A stretch of DNA of 64,000 nucleotides, taken from Reinekea marinisedimentorum (lineage in GTDB: Bacteria > Pseudomonadota > Gammaproteobacteria > Pseudomonadales > Natronospirillaceae). A program made the translations under genes and the position numbers. The DNA lies in NCBI RefSeq assembly GCF_004341165.1, contig NZ_SLZR01000003.1, positions 310,001 through 374,000 of the forward strand, given 5' to 3'. A model generated the notes under the pieces. It searched no databases and was not told the origin of the DNA. It saw only the letters and a program-made list of their open reading frames with translations. How positions within the stretch are numbered: position 1 is the first letter of the stretch; each line of letters opens with the position of its first letter. Below, piece by piece: positions 37,399 to 47,036 of the stretch.

Positions 37399-38373
37399 CT
37401 ACTCTTCAGAAAAGCGCTTTTTACGCACAACCTTGCGGTAATCACTGGGTGAAAGACTGGTTTGTTTTTTAAACAGCCGGGAGAAATACGCCACATTGTG
37501 ATAACCGCAGGCGCTGGCGATATCAGCAACCGCCAGATTGGTTTCGCGCAACAGGCTTTGAGACTCCTCTACCCTAACCCGGCTTAAAAACTGCTGTGGT
37601 GATTCATCGGTGGCCACCTTAAAGCGCCGCCGTAACTGGCGTTCAGACTGACCCACATAGCTGGCCGCATCGGCCACCGTCACATCTCCGGAAAGATTAG
37701 AGCGCAGCCAGCTCTGCGCCAGACTGACCACCTCATCCGGGTGAACACCGCCACCCGGTTCGTAAAATGGGGTTGAGAAAGATCGCTTCAGCTCATGCAT
37801 AAACTGCTGCTCAACCAGCGCCAGAGACTTTTCCCCAAACTGCAGCCGTATGAAGTACAAAACCAGATCGGTCTGCGAGTTAATTGAACCCGCGCAGTAA
37901 ATGCCATCCTGGTGGGTGATGAAATGCTCCTGCTGAAACTCCACCTGCGGATAGCGCTTTTGAAAGCGCGGCAGGTAATACCAGTGCGTGGTGGCGACAC
38001 GCTTATCGAGCAGGCCGGCGGCCGCCAAATGGGCAACACCAGAGCCTGTGGCGACAATCCGGCTGCCCTGCTGGTACTGATTGACGACCCAGCTCTGTAA
38101 AGCCCGGCTTTGCTGAACCACCTTCCAGGGTGTGCCCCACATCGGCGGAATAAACACCCAATCGAACAGCTGTCGGCTGCTAAAAGCGCTGTCAGCAACC
38201 AGCTGAACGCCACCGGTTGCCGGCACAGCGCCTTTGCGTTCGGCGACATAACTCAGGCTCAAGCTTTTGCCCTGGAAATCGCCCTGCGCCTGCGCGGCGG
38301 CATTGTACATTTCTGCCGGAATAGAAATTCCGGTCGCCAGGACCTGCGGATAGAGAACAAAGGCTATTTTCAT
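37399..38373 (-). CDS. GlxA-like AraC-family regulator with GATase1/DJ-1 domain
   Basis: This 324-residue transcription factor has a class I glutamine amidotransferase-like N-terminal sensor domain (MKIAFVLYPQVLATGISIPAEMY; GSRIVATGSGVAHLAAAGLL, where Ser replaces a catalytic Cys) and a C-terminal AraC DNA-binding domain with two helix-turn-helix units, ending IASACGYHNVAYFSRLFKKQTSLSPSDYRK. It is divergent from fabY across 98 nt and is the obvious candidate to regulate it, though GlxA-type regulators more often control amine or betaine catabolism. The effector is unknown. Confidence 0.88.
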   Translation of the reverse strand: MKIAFVLYPQVLATGISIPAEMYNAAAQAQGDFQGKSLSLSYVAERKGAVPATGGVQLVADSAFSSRQLFDWVFIPPMWGTPWKVVQQSRALQSWVVNQYQQGSRIVATGSGVAHLAAAGLLDKRVATTHWYYLPRFQKRYPQVEFQQEHFITHQDGIYCAGSINSQTDLVLYFIRLQFGEKSLALVEQQFMHELKRSFSTPFYEPGGGVHPDEVVSLAQSWLRSNLSGDVTVADAASYVGQSERQLRRRFKVATDESPQQFLSRVRVEESQSLLRETNLAVADIASACGYHNVAYFSRLFKKQTSLSPSDYRKVVRKKRFSEE

Positions 38374-38471
38374 CAGTGGCCGATTTTAAACATTATATGT
38401 CCGATAAGTTATAACGCATTTAGCGCGAAATGCCTATATTGCGCCTTAACGAATCATTACCGGAATTAAGC

Positions 38472-40310
38472 ATGAAGAAACTGCCCGTTATTGTTGGATT
38501 TGGCGGCATCAACGCTGCTGGACGAACATCTATGCATCATGGCCACAAACGCATGGTGCACGAAGCGCTTTCAGAGCAAAAAATGCAATCGACCTGGCAA
38601 GATCTGGCCACGCTGATGCAGCTCGATATAAACGATGCAGCCACTAAAGATGCCATTCTGGCCGGTACCCTGGTCCGCCGTATCGAAAAGACCCATTACG
38701 ATGTCGACGCTGTACCAACCGGCAAGCAAGCCAAACTGGCGAAAGCCGAAGCGATGCAGTTTCAGATTAAAAAGATTCACATGCCGCAAACGCTGCCAGA
38801 AAACTGGAAAATAATCAGCGAACAGGGCCGTGAAGTGACCGTTGAGGTAACCGACGCGCTGGATGTCATTCTGCCCGACAGCTATGCCTCCAAGGTAACC
38901 TCTGCCGGTCAGTTGCCGGCCGGCTTCGACCCCGGCGCGCTGTATAAATCAGCGCACCATCCACGCGGCCTGCAGATGACGGTATACGGCGCCTCTGATG
39001 CCGTTGAATCCATCGGTATTGACTGGCAAACCATTCTCAGCAACATCTCGCCGGAACAGATTTCTGTTTATGCCGGTTCCGCGGTTGGCCAGGCCGATCA
39101 GTTCGGTTTGCGCGGTCTTTATCAGGCCGGCTACAACGGCAAGCGCACCACCTCCAAGATGATGCCACTGGCACTGCCGGAAATGGCCGCCGATTTCGTC
39201 AACAGCTACATCATCAACAGCGTTGGCAACACTGGCTCCAATGCCGGTGCCTGTGCGACCTTCCTGTACAACCTGCGTCAGGGCTTAATTGATATTCAAG
39301 CCGGTCACTGTCGCGTTGCTATCGTCGGCAATGCTGAAGCACCGATTAATCCGGAAATCATTGAAGGCTTCCGGGTCATGGGCGCGCTGGCAGAAGACGA
39401 TCAGCTAAACGCTCTGGATGGCGTTGAACAGGTCGATAACACCCGAGCGTGCCGTCCATTTTCTGCCAATGCCGGCTTTACCATGGCCGAATCTGCGCAG
39501 TTTATGGTGCTCATGGACGATGAACTGGCCATGCAGCTGGGCGCAACGGTATTTGGTTCAGTAGCAGACGTATTTGTGAATGCCGATGCCAACAAGAAGT
39601 CGATTTCCGGCCCGGGTGTTGGCAACTATGTCACCATGGCGCGCACCACTGCGCTTGCCAAAGCCATTCTGCAGGACGACGTCAACAAAACCTTTGTCAT
39701 GGCGCATGGCACCGGCACCCCACAAAACCGGGTAACCGAGTCACACATTCTGAATGAAGTTGCGAAAACCTTTGAAATTGATAACTGGGCGGTCTCGGCG
39801 ATTAAATCCTACCTTGGTCACTCACTGGGGCCGGCTGCCGGCGACCAGATCACGGCCGCGCTTGGTGTATGGCACACCGGTGTGATTCCCGGCATTAAAA
39901 CCATCGACCACATCGCAGACGACGTTGAAACCAGTAACCTGTCTATTCTGATGGACCACCAACAGGTCGGTGACTATGGCCAGCAGATGATGGGAGCGGT
40001 TATTAACTCGAAGGGCTTTGGTGGCAATAACGCCAGCGCGCTAATTCTGTCTCCGGAAAAAACCCGTGAGCTGATGGAACAGCGCTTCGGCAAGCATCAG
40101 ATGACCCAATACCTGCAGCTCAACGAACCCGTCGTAGAAAAACAGGCTGAGTTCGATGCCAAAGCCTGTACCAAGGGCATTGATGCGATCTACTCATTTG
40201 GTACGGCCGTTATGACCGATCAGGACATTGAGATGACTCAAAGCCGCCTGAAGCTGAGCGAATTCAGCAATTCAATTTCGTTACCGGCGACCAATCCCTA
40301 CCTGAAGTAA
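38472..40310 (+). CDS. fabY: FabY-type beta-ketoacyl-ACP synthase
   Basis: This 612-residue condensing enzyme, started at 38472 (MKKLPVIVGFGGINAAGRTS), closely follows Pseudomonas aeruginosa FabY over its whole length: HHGHKRMVHEAL, LVRRIEKTHYDVDA, HHPRGLQMTVYGASDAVESIGIDW. The nucleophile is Cys261 in SNAGACATFLYNL, and the His residues are in MAHGTGTPQNRVTES and KSYLGHSLG. FabY condenses acetyl-CoA with malonyl-ACP to start fatty-acid synthesis, replacing FabH. It is divergent from a GlxA-like regulator. An in-frame ATG 42 nt upstream is less likely. Confidence 0.93.
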   Translation: MKKLPVIVGFGGINAAGRTSMHHGHKRMVHEALSEQKMQSTWQDLATLMQLDINDAATKDAILAGTLVRRIEKTHYDVDAVPTGKQAKLAKAEAMQFQIKKIHMPQTLPENWKIISEQGREVTVEVTDALDVILPDSYASKVTSAGQLPAGFDPGALYKSAHHPRGLQMTVYGASDAVESIGIDWQTILSNISPEQISVYAGSAVGQADQFGLRGLYQAGYNGKRTTSKMMPLALPEMAADFVNSYIINSVGNTGSNAGACATFLYNLRQGLIDIQAGHCRVAIVGNAEAPINPEIIEGFRVMGALAEDDQLNALDGVEQVDNTRACRPFSANAGFTMAESAQFMVLMDDELAMQLGATVFGSVADVFVNADANKKSISGPGVGNYVTMARTTALAKAILQDDVNKTFVMAHGTGTPQNRVTESHILNEVAKTFEIDNWAVSAIKSYLGHSLGPAAGDQITAALGVWHTGVIPGIKTIDHIADDVETSNLSILMDHQQVGDYGQQMMGAVINSKGFGGNNASALILSPEKTRELMEQRFGKHQMTQYLQLNEPVVEKQAEFDAKACTKGIDAIYSFGTAVMTDQDIEMTQSRLKLSEFSNSISLPATNPYLK

Positions 40311-40332
40311 AACTTCAGCGCACCCTTCAGGG

Positions 40333-40361
40333 GGCTCTGTTCGGCTTTCGCCAACGGAGCC
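40333..40361 (+). terminator. Hairpin after fabY
   Basis: GGCTCTGTT (40333-40341) pairs with AACGGAGCC (40353-40361) with one G-T pair, 22 nt after the fabY stop. No clear T run follows, so termination is uncertain. The rest of the 193-nt gap before the next gene shows no further feature. Confidence 0.45.
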
Positions 40362-40503
40362 TCTAGCGCTATTTATGCACTCACGCGCCAACCAATCTTC
40401 AATTTATCGACCCACTCCCCACTTCCAGTGTGCGCGGTGCACTGGGCTTGCTTTCAGTGATCACCGATAATTTAGGCTCTCTCCCATCGATCTGAACCTT
40501 GTC

Positions 40504-41244
40504 ATGAATCAGCAAGTTATTGCGTTATTTACCACCCTGATATTAATTACCGCCTGCAGCCCTTCAACGGAAGAGGACGCGCTGATCACTTTTTATGAAG
40601 AGGATACCGAAACGGCAGATGAAATAACTGCCAGCACGGAAAGCTCTGATGAGAGTGAAGCTGTTGCAGACGAAGACGAAGGCGAAGAAGACGAGACTGA
40701 AAACGAGTCCACTGAATCTACCGATAGCGAAGCAGAACAAACCAGTTCCATCGATTGTACCAGCTATAGCGATTTCGAAGACCGAATGCTTTGTCAGCAC
40801 AATTACATTCGTGCTTATGGTACTGACCCGGAGCCGGCGACGGCGCTGGAGTCGCTAACCTGGAGTACCGACCTGGAAGACGTTGCCCGCGGCCATGCGG
40901 AAGCCTGCGTTTATGAACACAATGCAGAGCGCAGCGATACCATCAGTGGCTATGTCGGTGAAAACATCGCAGCCGCCACCTGGGAAGCCGGCGCTATCTA
41001 TGTGGTGAATATGTGGGCGGCAGAGGTTGAATACTACGACTACGAAACCAACAGCTGCGATGATGGAGAACAATGCGGTCATTACACTCAGATTGTCTGG
41101 AGCGATACCACCGAAGTAGGCTGTGCAGTGAGCTACTGCAGCTCATTGGAAAACACCGGCTGGAGCAATGGCGGCTATTTTTACGTCTGTAATTATTCAC
41201 CCGGCGGAAACTACGTTGGCCAACAGCCTTATTCTGTGGAATAA
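40504..41244 (+). CDS. CAP-domain (SCP/PR-1-like) lipoprotein
   Basis: This 246-residue protein starts with the lipoprotein signal MNQQVIALFTTLILITAC. Residues 20-80 are an acidic Glu/Asp/Ser/Thr-rich linker, then comes a CAP domain: MLCQHNYIRAYG, DVARGHAEACVYEHN (CAP His), SGYVGENIAA, CGHYTQIVW (second CAP motif with His) and YFYVCNYSPGGNYVG. The conserved Cys and His residues are those of eukaryotic-like CAP proteins. Bacterial members are envelope proteins of unclear activity. The linker probably holds the domain away from the membrane. Confidence 0.85.
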   Translation: MNQQVIALFTTLILITACSPSTEEDALITFYEEDTETADEITASTESSDESEAVADEDEGEEDETENESTESTDSEAEQTSSIDCTSYSDFEDRMLCQHNYIRAYGTDPEPATALESLTWSTDLEDVARGHAEACVYEHNAERSDTISGYVGENIAAATWEAGAIYVVNMWAAEVEYYDYETNSCDDGEQCGHYTQIVWSDTTEVGCAVSYCSSLENTGWSNGGYFYVCNYSPGGNYVGQQPYSVE

Positions 41245-41254
41245 GGCCTTTTCA

Positions 41255-41962
41255 TCACCAGCCTAACACCTGCTTAACGAAAGGTATGGTCAGGCGTCGC
41301 TGCTCTGCCAGCGATGCTTCATCGAGCAGATCAAAGGTATTAACCATCTCGTGCATGTTTTGGTTGTGGCGCAAAATTAGGAACTCGGCAACATCGCGCT
41401 CAATCACCAAACCCCGTTTACGCCCCTTCCAAACCACCCAGTCGGTGCGCTCTTCATCGCTCATCGCAACCAGCTGCAGCGTTAAACCGGAACTCAAGCG
41501 TGACTTGAGGTCGGCCAGTGTCAGCGTCATCTGCAGAGGGCTGCATTGACCACCCACCAGAATCAGCCGGCCGGAATCGCGCATGCGGTTATAGAAATGA
41601 AACAGACCTTCAGCCCATTCAGGGTTATCCGCAATCATGTCGATATCATCGATAGCGACGGCATCGAGCACATCCAGGCCTTCCAGCGCTTCCGGGCCAA
41701 AGTCATAACACTCACTTAACGGCAGATAAGCAGCATCCAAACCCTGCAGCTGTAAATCATTGACGGAGGCCTGCAGCAGGTGACTGACACCACAGCCCTT
41801 AGCACCCCATAAAAAAACCAGGTGCTCACTTAAATTCGCCAGACTCTGACGCAACATACCGACCGCCACAGCATTCTGCCCGGGTAAATAATCCTCAAAA
41901 ACCGCATCTTCACGAAAACTCATATGCAAAGGTATTTGCGGGCTAATACGACCAGATGACAC
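41255..41962 (-). CDS. hda: DnaA regulatory inactivator Hda
   Basis: This 235-residue AAA+ protein is homologous to DnaA domain III. With the beta clamp it stimulates ATP hydrolysis by DnaA and limits re-initiation. The N-terminal QIPLHMSFREDAVFEDYLPG contains the clamp-binding QIPL-type motif; FLWGAKGCGVSHLLQA is a Walker A variant, VAIDDIDMIAD is Walker B and LQMTLTLADLKSRLSSGLTLQL contains the sensor/box VII region. The start is GTG at 41962, with GAGGA 7 nt upstream. It sits downstream of an AI-2E permease gene, as in Pseudomonas. Confidence 0.93.
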   Translation of the reverse strand: MSSGRISPQIPLHMSFREDAVFEDYLPGQNAVAVGMLRQSLANLSEHLVFLWGAKGCGVSHLLQASVNDLQLQGLDAAYLPLSECYDFGPEALEGLDVLDAVAIDDIDMIADNPEWAEGLFHFYNRMRDSGRLILVGGQCSPLQMTLTLADLKSRLSSGLTLQLVAMSDEERTDWVVWKGRKRGLVIERDVAEFLILRHNQNMHEMVNTFDLLDEASLAEQRRLTIPFVKQVLGW

Positions 41963-42006
41963 TTATTATCCTCTTTATAAAATTCTGTTTTTTTATTTCA
42001 GCCTGA

Positions 42007-43140
42007 TTATTCTTCAGGCTTTTCAGTGGGTTCAGCAGGGCTGGCGATGTCAGTTTGTTCATCCTGCGGCTCAACAACCGCCTTCGCGGCCTGCCCATAC
42101 AAACTGCTGCCGCGGTAACTGTTATGGATGCGTCGTAACAGTACGTTCAGTACCGCGGCCGCTGGCAAGGCCAGTAAAATACCGACAAAACCAAACAGCT
42201 GACCACCCGCCAGCACCGCAAAAATCACCGCAACCGGGTGCAAACCAATGCGATCACCGACCAATTTCGGCGTTAACACCGTACCTTCCAGCGCCTGGCC
42301 AATGCCGAACACCGCCAAAACCAGCAGCAGGTGAACCCAATCACCAAACTGGAAAAATGCAGCAATCAGGCCGGCTGAAATACCGACAATAGAGCCGAGG
42401 TACGGCACAATCGACACCAGCCCGGCGAGCATGCCAATCAGCAAACCCAAATCCAGCCCGATCAGCATCAGGCCAACGGAATACATAACGCCCTGCGCCG
42501 CCATCACCAATAGCTGGCCACGGAAAAATGCACCGAGCATTTCATGGCATTCAGAAGCCACACCGGAAATGGTACCGATATAGTAGCGCGGCATCAGCTC
42601 AGCCAGGCGCTCGACCAGTAAATCCCAGTCACGCAACAGATAAAAGGTGACCACTGGCACCAGCACCAGGTTGCCGATCGCCCCAAGCACGGCAAAACTG
42701 GATTGGGTAACATTAGAAAGAATGGTTTTAACGACGTTACTGGTGGCCGCCCAGTCGAGATTTTGGGTCAGCTCGGCCCAGTCATATTCAATTAAATCGA
42801 TATCTAACTGCGACTCCAGATAAGGCACTGCAACGGTGGTAATCCAGTTGGCGATCACGGGGATATTGTTGATCAGATGTTCAATCTGCTGAAGCACCGC
42901 CGGTATGATCAACAGCACAGACAGAACGATCACCAGTGTCAGCACGAGAAAGGTAATAATGACGCCGTTGGTACGCGAAACCTTCCAGCTTTCGAGCCTG
43001 TCGACCAGAGGATCACCCAAATAAGCCAGCAAAATGGCGGTTAAGAACGGACTGAGAATCGGGGACAAGGCAACCAGCAACCAACCCAACAAAACAACGG
43101 CTGCCAACAGCAGCCACTTTTGCGAATCTGAAATATGCAT
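42007..43140 (-). CDS. AI-2E/PerM-family membrane protein
   Basis: This 377-residue protein starts at ATG 43140 (MHISDSQKWLLLAAVV), preceded by AAAGGA; a longer frame start runs into the DUF2066 gene without support. It has about seven to eight membrane helices, the SPILSPFLTAILLAYLGDPLVDRLE opening and the GMLAGLVSIVPYLGSIVGI segment of the family. The C-terminal tail after about residue 350 is acidic. Members export AI-2, sodium or other solutes; nothing shows which. It lies between hda and the DUF2066 gene in one leftward unit. Confidence 0.88.
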   Translation of the reverse strand: MHISDSQKWLLLAAVVLLGWLLVALSPILSPFLTAILLAYLGDPLVDRLESWKVSRTNGVIITFLVLTLVIVLSVLLIIPAVLQQIEHLINNIPVIANWITTVAVPYLESQLDIDLIEYDWAELTQNLDWAATSNVVKTILSNVTQSSFAVLGAIGNLVLVPVVTFYLLRDWDLLVERLAELMPRYYIGTISGVASECHEMLGAFFRGQLLVMAAQGVMYSVGLMLIGLDLGLLIGMLAGLVSIVPYLGSIVGISAGLIAAFFQFGDWVHLLLVLAVFGIGQALEGTVLTPKLVGDRIGLHPVAVIFAVLAGGQLFGFVGILLALPAAAVLNVLLRRIHNSYRGSSLYGQAAKAVVEPQDEQTDIASPAEPTEKPEE

Positions 43141-43168
43141 TGGTGAATCCTTTATGTTTTTCGGAAGG

Positions 43169-44269
43169 CTAGTTTGCAACCCAGCGATATACCAGCATCG
43201 AATCGAGCTGCTCTTCAAGGGTCAGTTCAGGCACCGGCACCAGCTTGCCATCCAGCTCTAGGGAGTCGACCAACTGCATCTGATCGCCACTTACCTGCAC
43301 ATTGAAGGTGACGTTGCCACCGCTCAGCGAGCTCAGCGTCAACTGTGAAATCAGGTTCACGCTTTCCAGATAACCTTCAATCCTTGCAAAGGTGACCGCA
43401 TCCGGCACATTCAACACCTGCACCTGCAGGTTATCAACCGACGATGGATCCAGCACATAGGCATACTGCGCAGATAAACGGCCAGAAACCGCAGCAAGAC
43501 CCGCAGCCACAACTTCATTCAGAGAGCCCTGCACCGTAGGGACACGAATACGCTCACCTTTAAACAGTACCAGCCAATCGGCCTGATAGGCGTTACCGTT
43601 TTTATCGATGCGCCCGGCGAGCACGGAATCGGCCTGATAGCGGGCCGAAGCGGATTCAATATCCGCCGAGAACAAGCCGTACAGATCGCCAAATTTAATG
43701 TTCAGGGTGTCGGTTAAATCCATAATCGGCAGCAGATAAGGCAGGCCACGCAACTGCGCCTCTGCCTCCAGGGTGTCGGCCAGCTCAGAGCTTTCAGATT
43801 CACCGGGAATGTTATCAGGCCCGGCACTGCGGTCGGCAATCCAAACCAGAATCTCCGGCCGGCGACTGCCCCAAACCGGCAGACCGCTGCGCACCAGCAA
43901 TGAATTCACAGAGTTTTCGTCAAACTCCAGAATCATTGCCTTGGTAGCTACCTTTTCGCCCAGGATGTTCGTAAAGAATTCATCTGAAGGTTCAAACCGG
44001 AATGAGGTTAAATACTTGCTGCCACTGTCGAGCTGCTGACGCACCGAAGCATTCTGCAGGGTTTCCTGCTGACCAGTCACCCGGGCCAGCACCCGCTCAA
44101 ACGCCTGCCTGATGGCATCATTCTGTTCTTTCTGGTTTGCATTCTGGCTGATTACCACTCGCTCGTTATAAAGCTGAACATCGGTTGCGGCGTAACTAAA
44201 AGAATAAACACCAACAACGGCCATCAAACCAACGAACCGGAATAACTGCTTAATAAATGTAAGACCCAT
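43169..44269 (-). CDS. DUF2066 exported protein
   Basis: This protein of 366 residues starts at ATG 44269 with the signal peptide MGLTFIKQLFRFVGLMAVVGVYSFSYA; a further-upstream start would hide it. The mature region begins TDVQLYNERVVI, followed by QNDAIRQAFERVLARVTGQQ, PVWGSRRPEILVWIAD and LPYLLPIMDLTD, all typical of DUF2066. Proteins of this family lie beside purM/hda in many gammaproteobacteria and have no assigned role. It is divergent from purM. Confidence 0.85.
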   Translation of the reverse strand: MGLTFIKQLFRFVGLMAVVGVYSFSYAATDVQLYNERVVISQNANQKEQNDAIRQAFERVLARVTGQQETLQNASVRQQLDSGSKYLTSFRFEPSDEFFTNILGEKVATKAMILEFDENSVNSLLVRSGLPVWGSRRPEILVWIADRSAGPDNIPGESESSELADTLEAEAQLRGLPYLLPIMDLTDTLNIKFGDLYGLFSADIESASARYQADSVLAGRIDKNGNAYQADWLVLFKGERIRVPTVQGSLNEVVAAGLAAVSGRLSAQYAYVLDPSSVDNLQVQVLNVPDAVTFARIEGYLESVNLISQLTLSSLSGGNVTFNVQVSGDQMQLVDSLELDGKLVPVPELTLEEQLDSMLVYRWVAN

Positions 44270-44527
44270 AGCTTTTCCCAAAGAACAGAATCGTAAACAA
44301 AAGTGAATCAACTAACTGATTTTAAAAGCCTATTGTGACAGAGCCAAAGCCAAAAAACAGACCTAATTAGAATCCGTCTCACAATTGAGCAATCTTTTAC
44401 CTTCATTTTGCGGCCATCACAGAACCACAAAAACCTGACCGATTGAACATGCTGATCTGGCGTTATTAGCCTGCTACAATCCGCGCGCGTCGCAACAGCC
44501 AGACTTTTACTATTTCGGAGCCTTATC

Positions 44528-45583
44528 ATGACAGACCAAAACAAGCCTTCTCTCAGCTATAAAGATGCCGGTGTAGACATTGATGCCGGAAACGCTTTAG
44601 TGGAGCGAATCAAAGGCACCGTAAAAGCCACCCGTCGCCCGGAAGTACTGGGTGGCATCGGCGGTTTCGGCGCACTGTGCCGCATTCCATCAAATTATAA
44701 AAACCCGATTCTGGTCTCCGGCACCGATGGTGTAGGCACCAAACTGAAGCTGGCGATGGAGCTGGACCACCACGACACCATCGGTATCGATCTGGTTGCC
44801 ATGTGCGTGAACGACCTGATCGTTCTGGGCGCAGAGCCACTTTACTTCCTCGACTACTACGCCACCGGCAAGTTGAGCGTAGACATCGCCAGCCGTGTCG
44901 TTGCCGGTATTGGTGAAGGCTGCCAGCAATCCAACTGCGCGTTGGTAGGTGGTGAAACAGCGGAAATGCCAGGCATGTACGAAGGCGAAGATTACGATCT
45001 GGCCGGCTTCTGTACCGGCGTCGTAGAAGAAGAAAACATTATTGATGGTAGCAAAGTCGCTGCAGGCGACGTTGTTATCGGCCTGACCTCCAGCGGCCCG
45101 CATTCCAACGGCTACTCGCTGATCCGTAAGGTTATTGAAGTTTCCGGTGTCAACCCGGCTGAAGAACAGCTTGAAGGCAAGCCACTGGCCAACGCACTGA
45201 TGGCACCAACACGCATCTACGTTAAACCGATTCTGGAGCTGCTTAAAACCCAGACCGTTCATGCTATTTCCCACATCACCGGTGGTGGCTTCTGGGAAAA
45301 CCTGCCTCGCGTACTGCCGGAAAACCTGGCTGTTTCAATTGATTCGTCCGCTTGGCAGCGCCCGGCCGTATTCGGCTGGCTACAGCAACAGGGCAACATC
45401 TCTGAAACCGAAATGCTGCGCACCTTTAACTGCGGTATTGGCCTGGTTCTGGTGGTACCGGCAGAAGAGGCCGACGCCACACTGGCCATGCTGACCAAAC
45501 TGGGCGAAACAGCTCATAAGATCGGCGCTATCGAAGAAAGAAAGCAGGCTCCGGTAATTATTGACGGAAAGACTGACGCCTGA
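44528..45583 (+). CDS. purM: Phosphoribosylformylglycinamidine cyclo-ligase (AIR synthetase)
   Basis: This 351-residue enzyme makes aminoimidazole ribonucleotide from FGAM in purine synthesis. Family motifs are [87 protein letters not shown] and [18 protein letters not shown]-site residues and length are standard. It is followed directly by purN, whose first ATG overlaps the purM stop (TGATG). Confidence 0.97.
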   Translation: MTDQNKPSLSYKDAGVDIDAGNALVERIKGTVKATRRPEVLGGIGGFGALCRIPSNYKNPILVSGTDGVGTKLKLAMELDHHDTIGIDLVAMCVNDLIVLGAEPLYFLDYYATGKLSVDIASRVVAGIGEGCQQSNCALVGGETAEMPGMYEGEDYDLAGFCTGVVEEENIIDGSKVAAGDVVIGLTSSGPHSNGYSLIRKVIEVSGVNPAEEQLEGKPLANALMAPTRIYVKPILELLKTQTVHAISHITGGGFWENLPRVLPENLAVSIDSSAWQRPAVFGWLQQQGNISETEMLRTFNCGIGLVLVVPAEEADATLAMLTKLGETAHKIGAIEERKQAPVIIDGKTDA

Positions 45584-46233
45584 TGAAAAATCTGGTTGTT
45601 CTCGTCAGTGGCAGTGGCAGTAACCTACAGGCGATCCTGGATGCCTGCGAGCAAGGTAAGATAAATGGCCGCGTTTCTGCGGTCATTTCCAATCGCCCCG
45701 GCGTTCGCGGCCTGATCCGGGCTGTGCAAGCGGGTGCCGATGCCATCACCATTGATCATAAGCTATATGCCAGCCGCGCGGAATTTGATGCCGAACTGAG
45801 CCGAAGAATCGATCAGTACCAGCCAGACTTCTTAGTTCTGGCCGGCTTCATGCGTATTCTGACGGATGAGTTTGTAAACCGCTATGTCGGTAAAATGGTC
45901 AACATCCACCCTTCCCTGCTGCCAAAATACACCGGCTTACAGACCCATCAGCGCGCTATTGATGCCGGCGATACATTTGCCGGCGCTACGGTTCACTATG
46001 TAACACCAGAACTCGATGGCGGCCCGCTAATTATGCAGATCCAGGTCGCCATTGCTGCAAATGACGATGCACTTGCACTATCGAAGCGGGTATTGGCTGC
46101 CGAGCACGCGCTTTATCCGCAGGTAATACAATGGCTGTGCGAAGGTCGCTTAACGCTGGCTGAAGGCATTGCCCACCTGGATCAAAAGCCCCTTCACCTT
46201 CCTGTGCAAATGAACAATACTAGCACCTGCTAA
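45583..46233 (+). CDS. purN: Phosphoribosylglycinamide formyltransferase
   Basis: This 216-residue enzyme transfers a formyl group from 10-formyl-THF to GAR. The GAR-binding loop VLVSGSGSNLQAILDA is at the N-terminus. Catalytic residues lie in LAGFMRIL, VNIHPSLLPKYTGLQTHQRAIDAG (Asn, His) and GATVHYVTPELDGGPLIMQ (His, Asp). It overlaps purM by one base and precedes a DUF3108 gene by 25 nt. Confidence 0.97.
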   Translation: MKNLVVLVSGSGSNLQAILDACEQGKINGRVSAVISNRPGVRGLIRAVQAGADAITIDHKLYASRAEFDAELSRRIDQYQPDFLVLAGFMRILTDEFVNRYVGKMVNIHPSLLPKYTGLQTHQRAIDAGDTFAGATVHYVTPELDGGPLIMQIQVAIAANDDALALSKRVLAAEHALYPQVIQWLCEGRLTLAEGIAHLDQKPLHLPVQMNNTSTC

Positions 46234-46258
46234 TCATAACCAACGGAAGCCCAACAAC

Positions 46259-47005
46259 ATGCGTGCATTAAGGCAGTTTGTTTACAGCCTAACGTTAGTT
46301 CTGTTGCCTCCTCTGTTAGCTGCCGAGATTACCGCAGCCGACATTTCGGATTACAGAGCCGAAGTCAAAGCCATTCGCCATGGCACTATCGACCTTAAAG
46401 CCAGTGGCGATCTGGTATTTGAACTCACTGAAAGTGGCCTTTGGAGCTTGCAGATCGACATCTCCGGCGGCCCGCTGAAATCACATGAACGCTCTGTCGG
46501 TGAACTCATCGACAACCAGTTCCGACCACTGAACTTCGAGCGTGATACTAAATTCCTGCTGATCAAAGAAAAAATCCGCTGGAACTTCGACTGGACCAAT
46601 CAGGTGGTTGCCGGCAAGGTGCAAAAGAAAGAGTACGAGCACCCATTGACGGAGCTAATCCACGACCCGATCAGCTTTCAGGTTTCCATGCGCCAGGCTT
46701 TTTTAAACGGCAGCAGCGCTTATGAAACCCCCTATTTACGATATTCACGCCCCGATTCCCTGGCATTTGAGGTTATCGGCGAAGAACTGCTGAGCGTCGG
46801 CGACGACCGCGTTCATACACTGATCGTTAAGCAGACCGAGCCTGAGAAAAAGGAAGAGCGCAAACTGATTTGGGTCGCACCGGAATACGATTTTGTTCCG
46901 CTGCGCTTCGCCACCTTTAAAGAAAATAAGATCAAGGAAGAGTTTTTCGTTGAAAAGCTTTGGATTGATGATGTTCGGGTCGATTTCAGTAAAGCGGCCC
47001 AATGA
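46259..47005 (+). CDS. DUF3108 exported protein
   Basis: This 248-residue protein has the signal peptide MRALRQFVYSLTLVLLPPLLAAE and a predicted all-beta mature domain with repeated strands: YRAEVKAIRHGTIDLKASGDLVFEL, NFDWTNQVVAGK, HPLTELIHDPISFQVSMRQAFL and KEERKLIWVAPEYDFVPLRFATFKEN. DUF3108 proteins resemble the LolA/B-like barrel family and follow purN in Pseudomonas-type genomes. No role is established. Palindromic element copy 3 lies directly behind it. Confidence 0.82.
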   Translation: MRALRQFVYSLTLVLLPPLLAAEITAADISDYRAEVKAIRHGTIDLKASGDLVFELTESGLWSLQIDISGGPLKSHERSVGELIDNQFRPLNFERDTKFLLIKEKIRWNFDWTNQVVAGKVQKKEYEHPLTELIHDPISFQVSMRQAFLNGSSAYETPYLRYSRPDSLAFEVIGEELLSVGDDRVHTLIVKQTEPEKKEERKLIWVAPEYDFVPLRFATFKENKIKEEFFVEKLWIDDVRVDFSKAAQ

Positions 47006-47015
47006 GTAAGCAAAA

Positions 47016-47036
47016 GAGCCGGGTCACCCGGCTCAG
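47016..47036. repeat. Left flanking hairpin of palindromic element copy 3
   Basis: GAGCCGGGTCACCCGGCTCAG folds as GAGCCGGG/CCCGGCTC around TCA, 11 nt after the DUF3108 stop. A near-copy with one extra A lies at 47193-47214 beyond the element. Confidence 0.75.
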
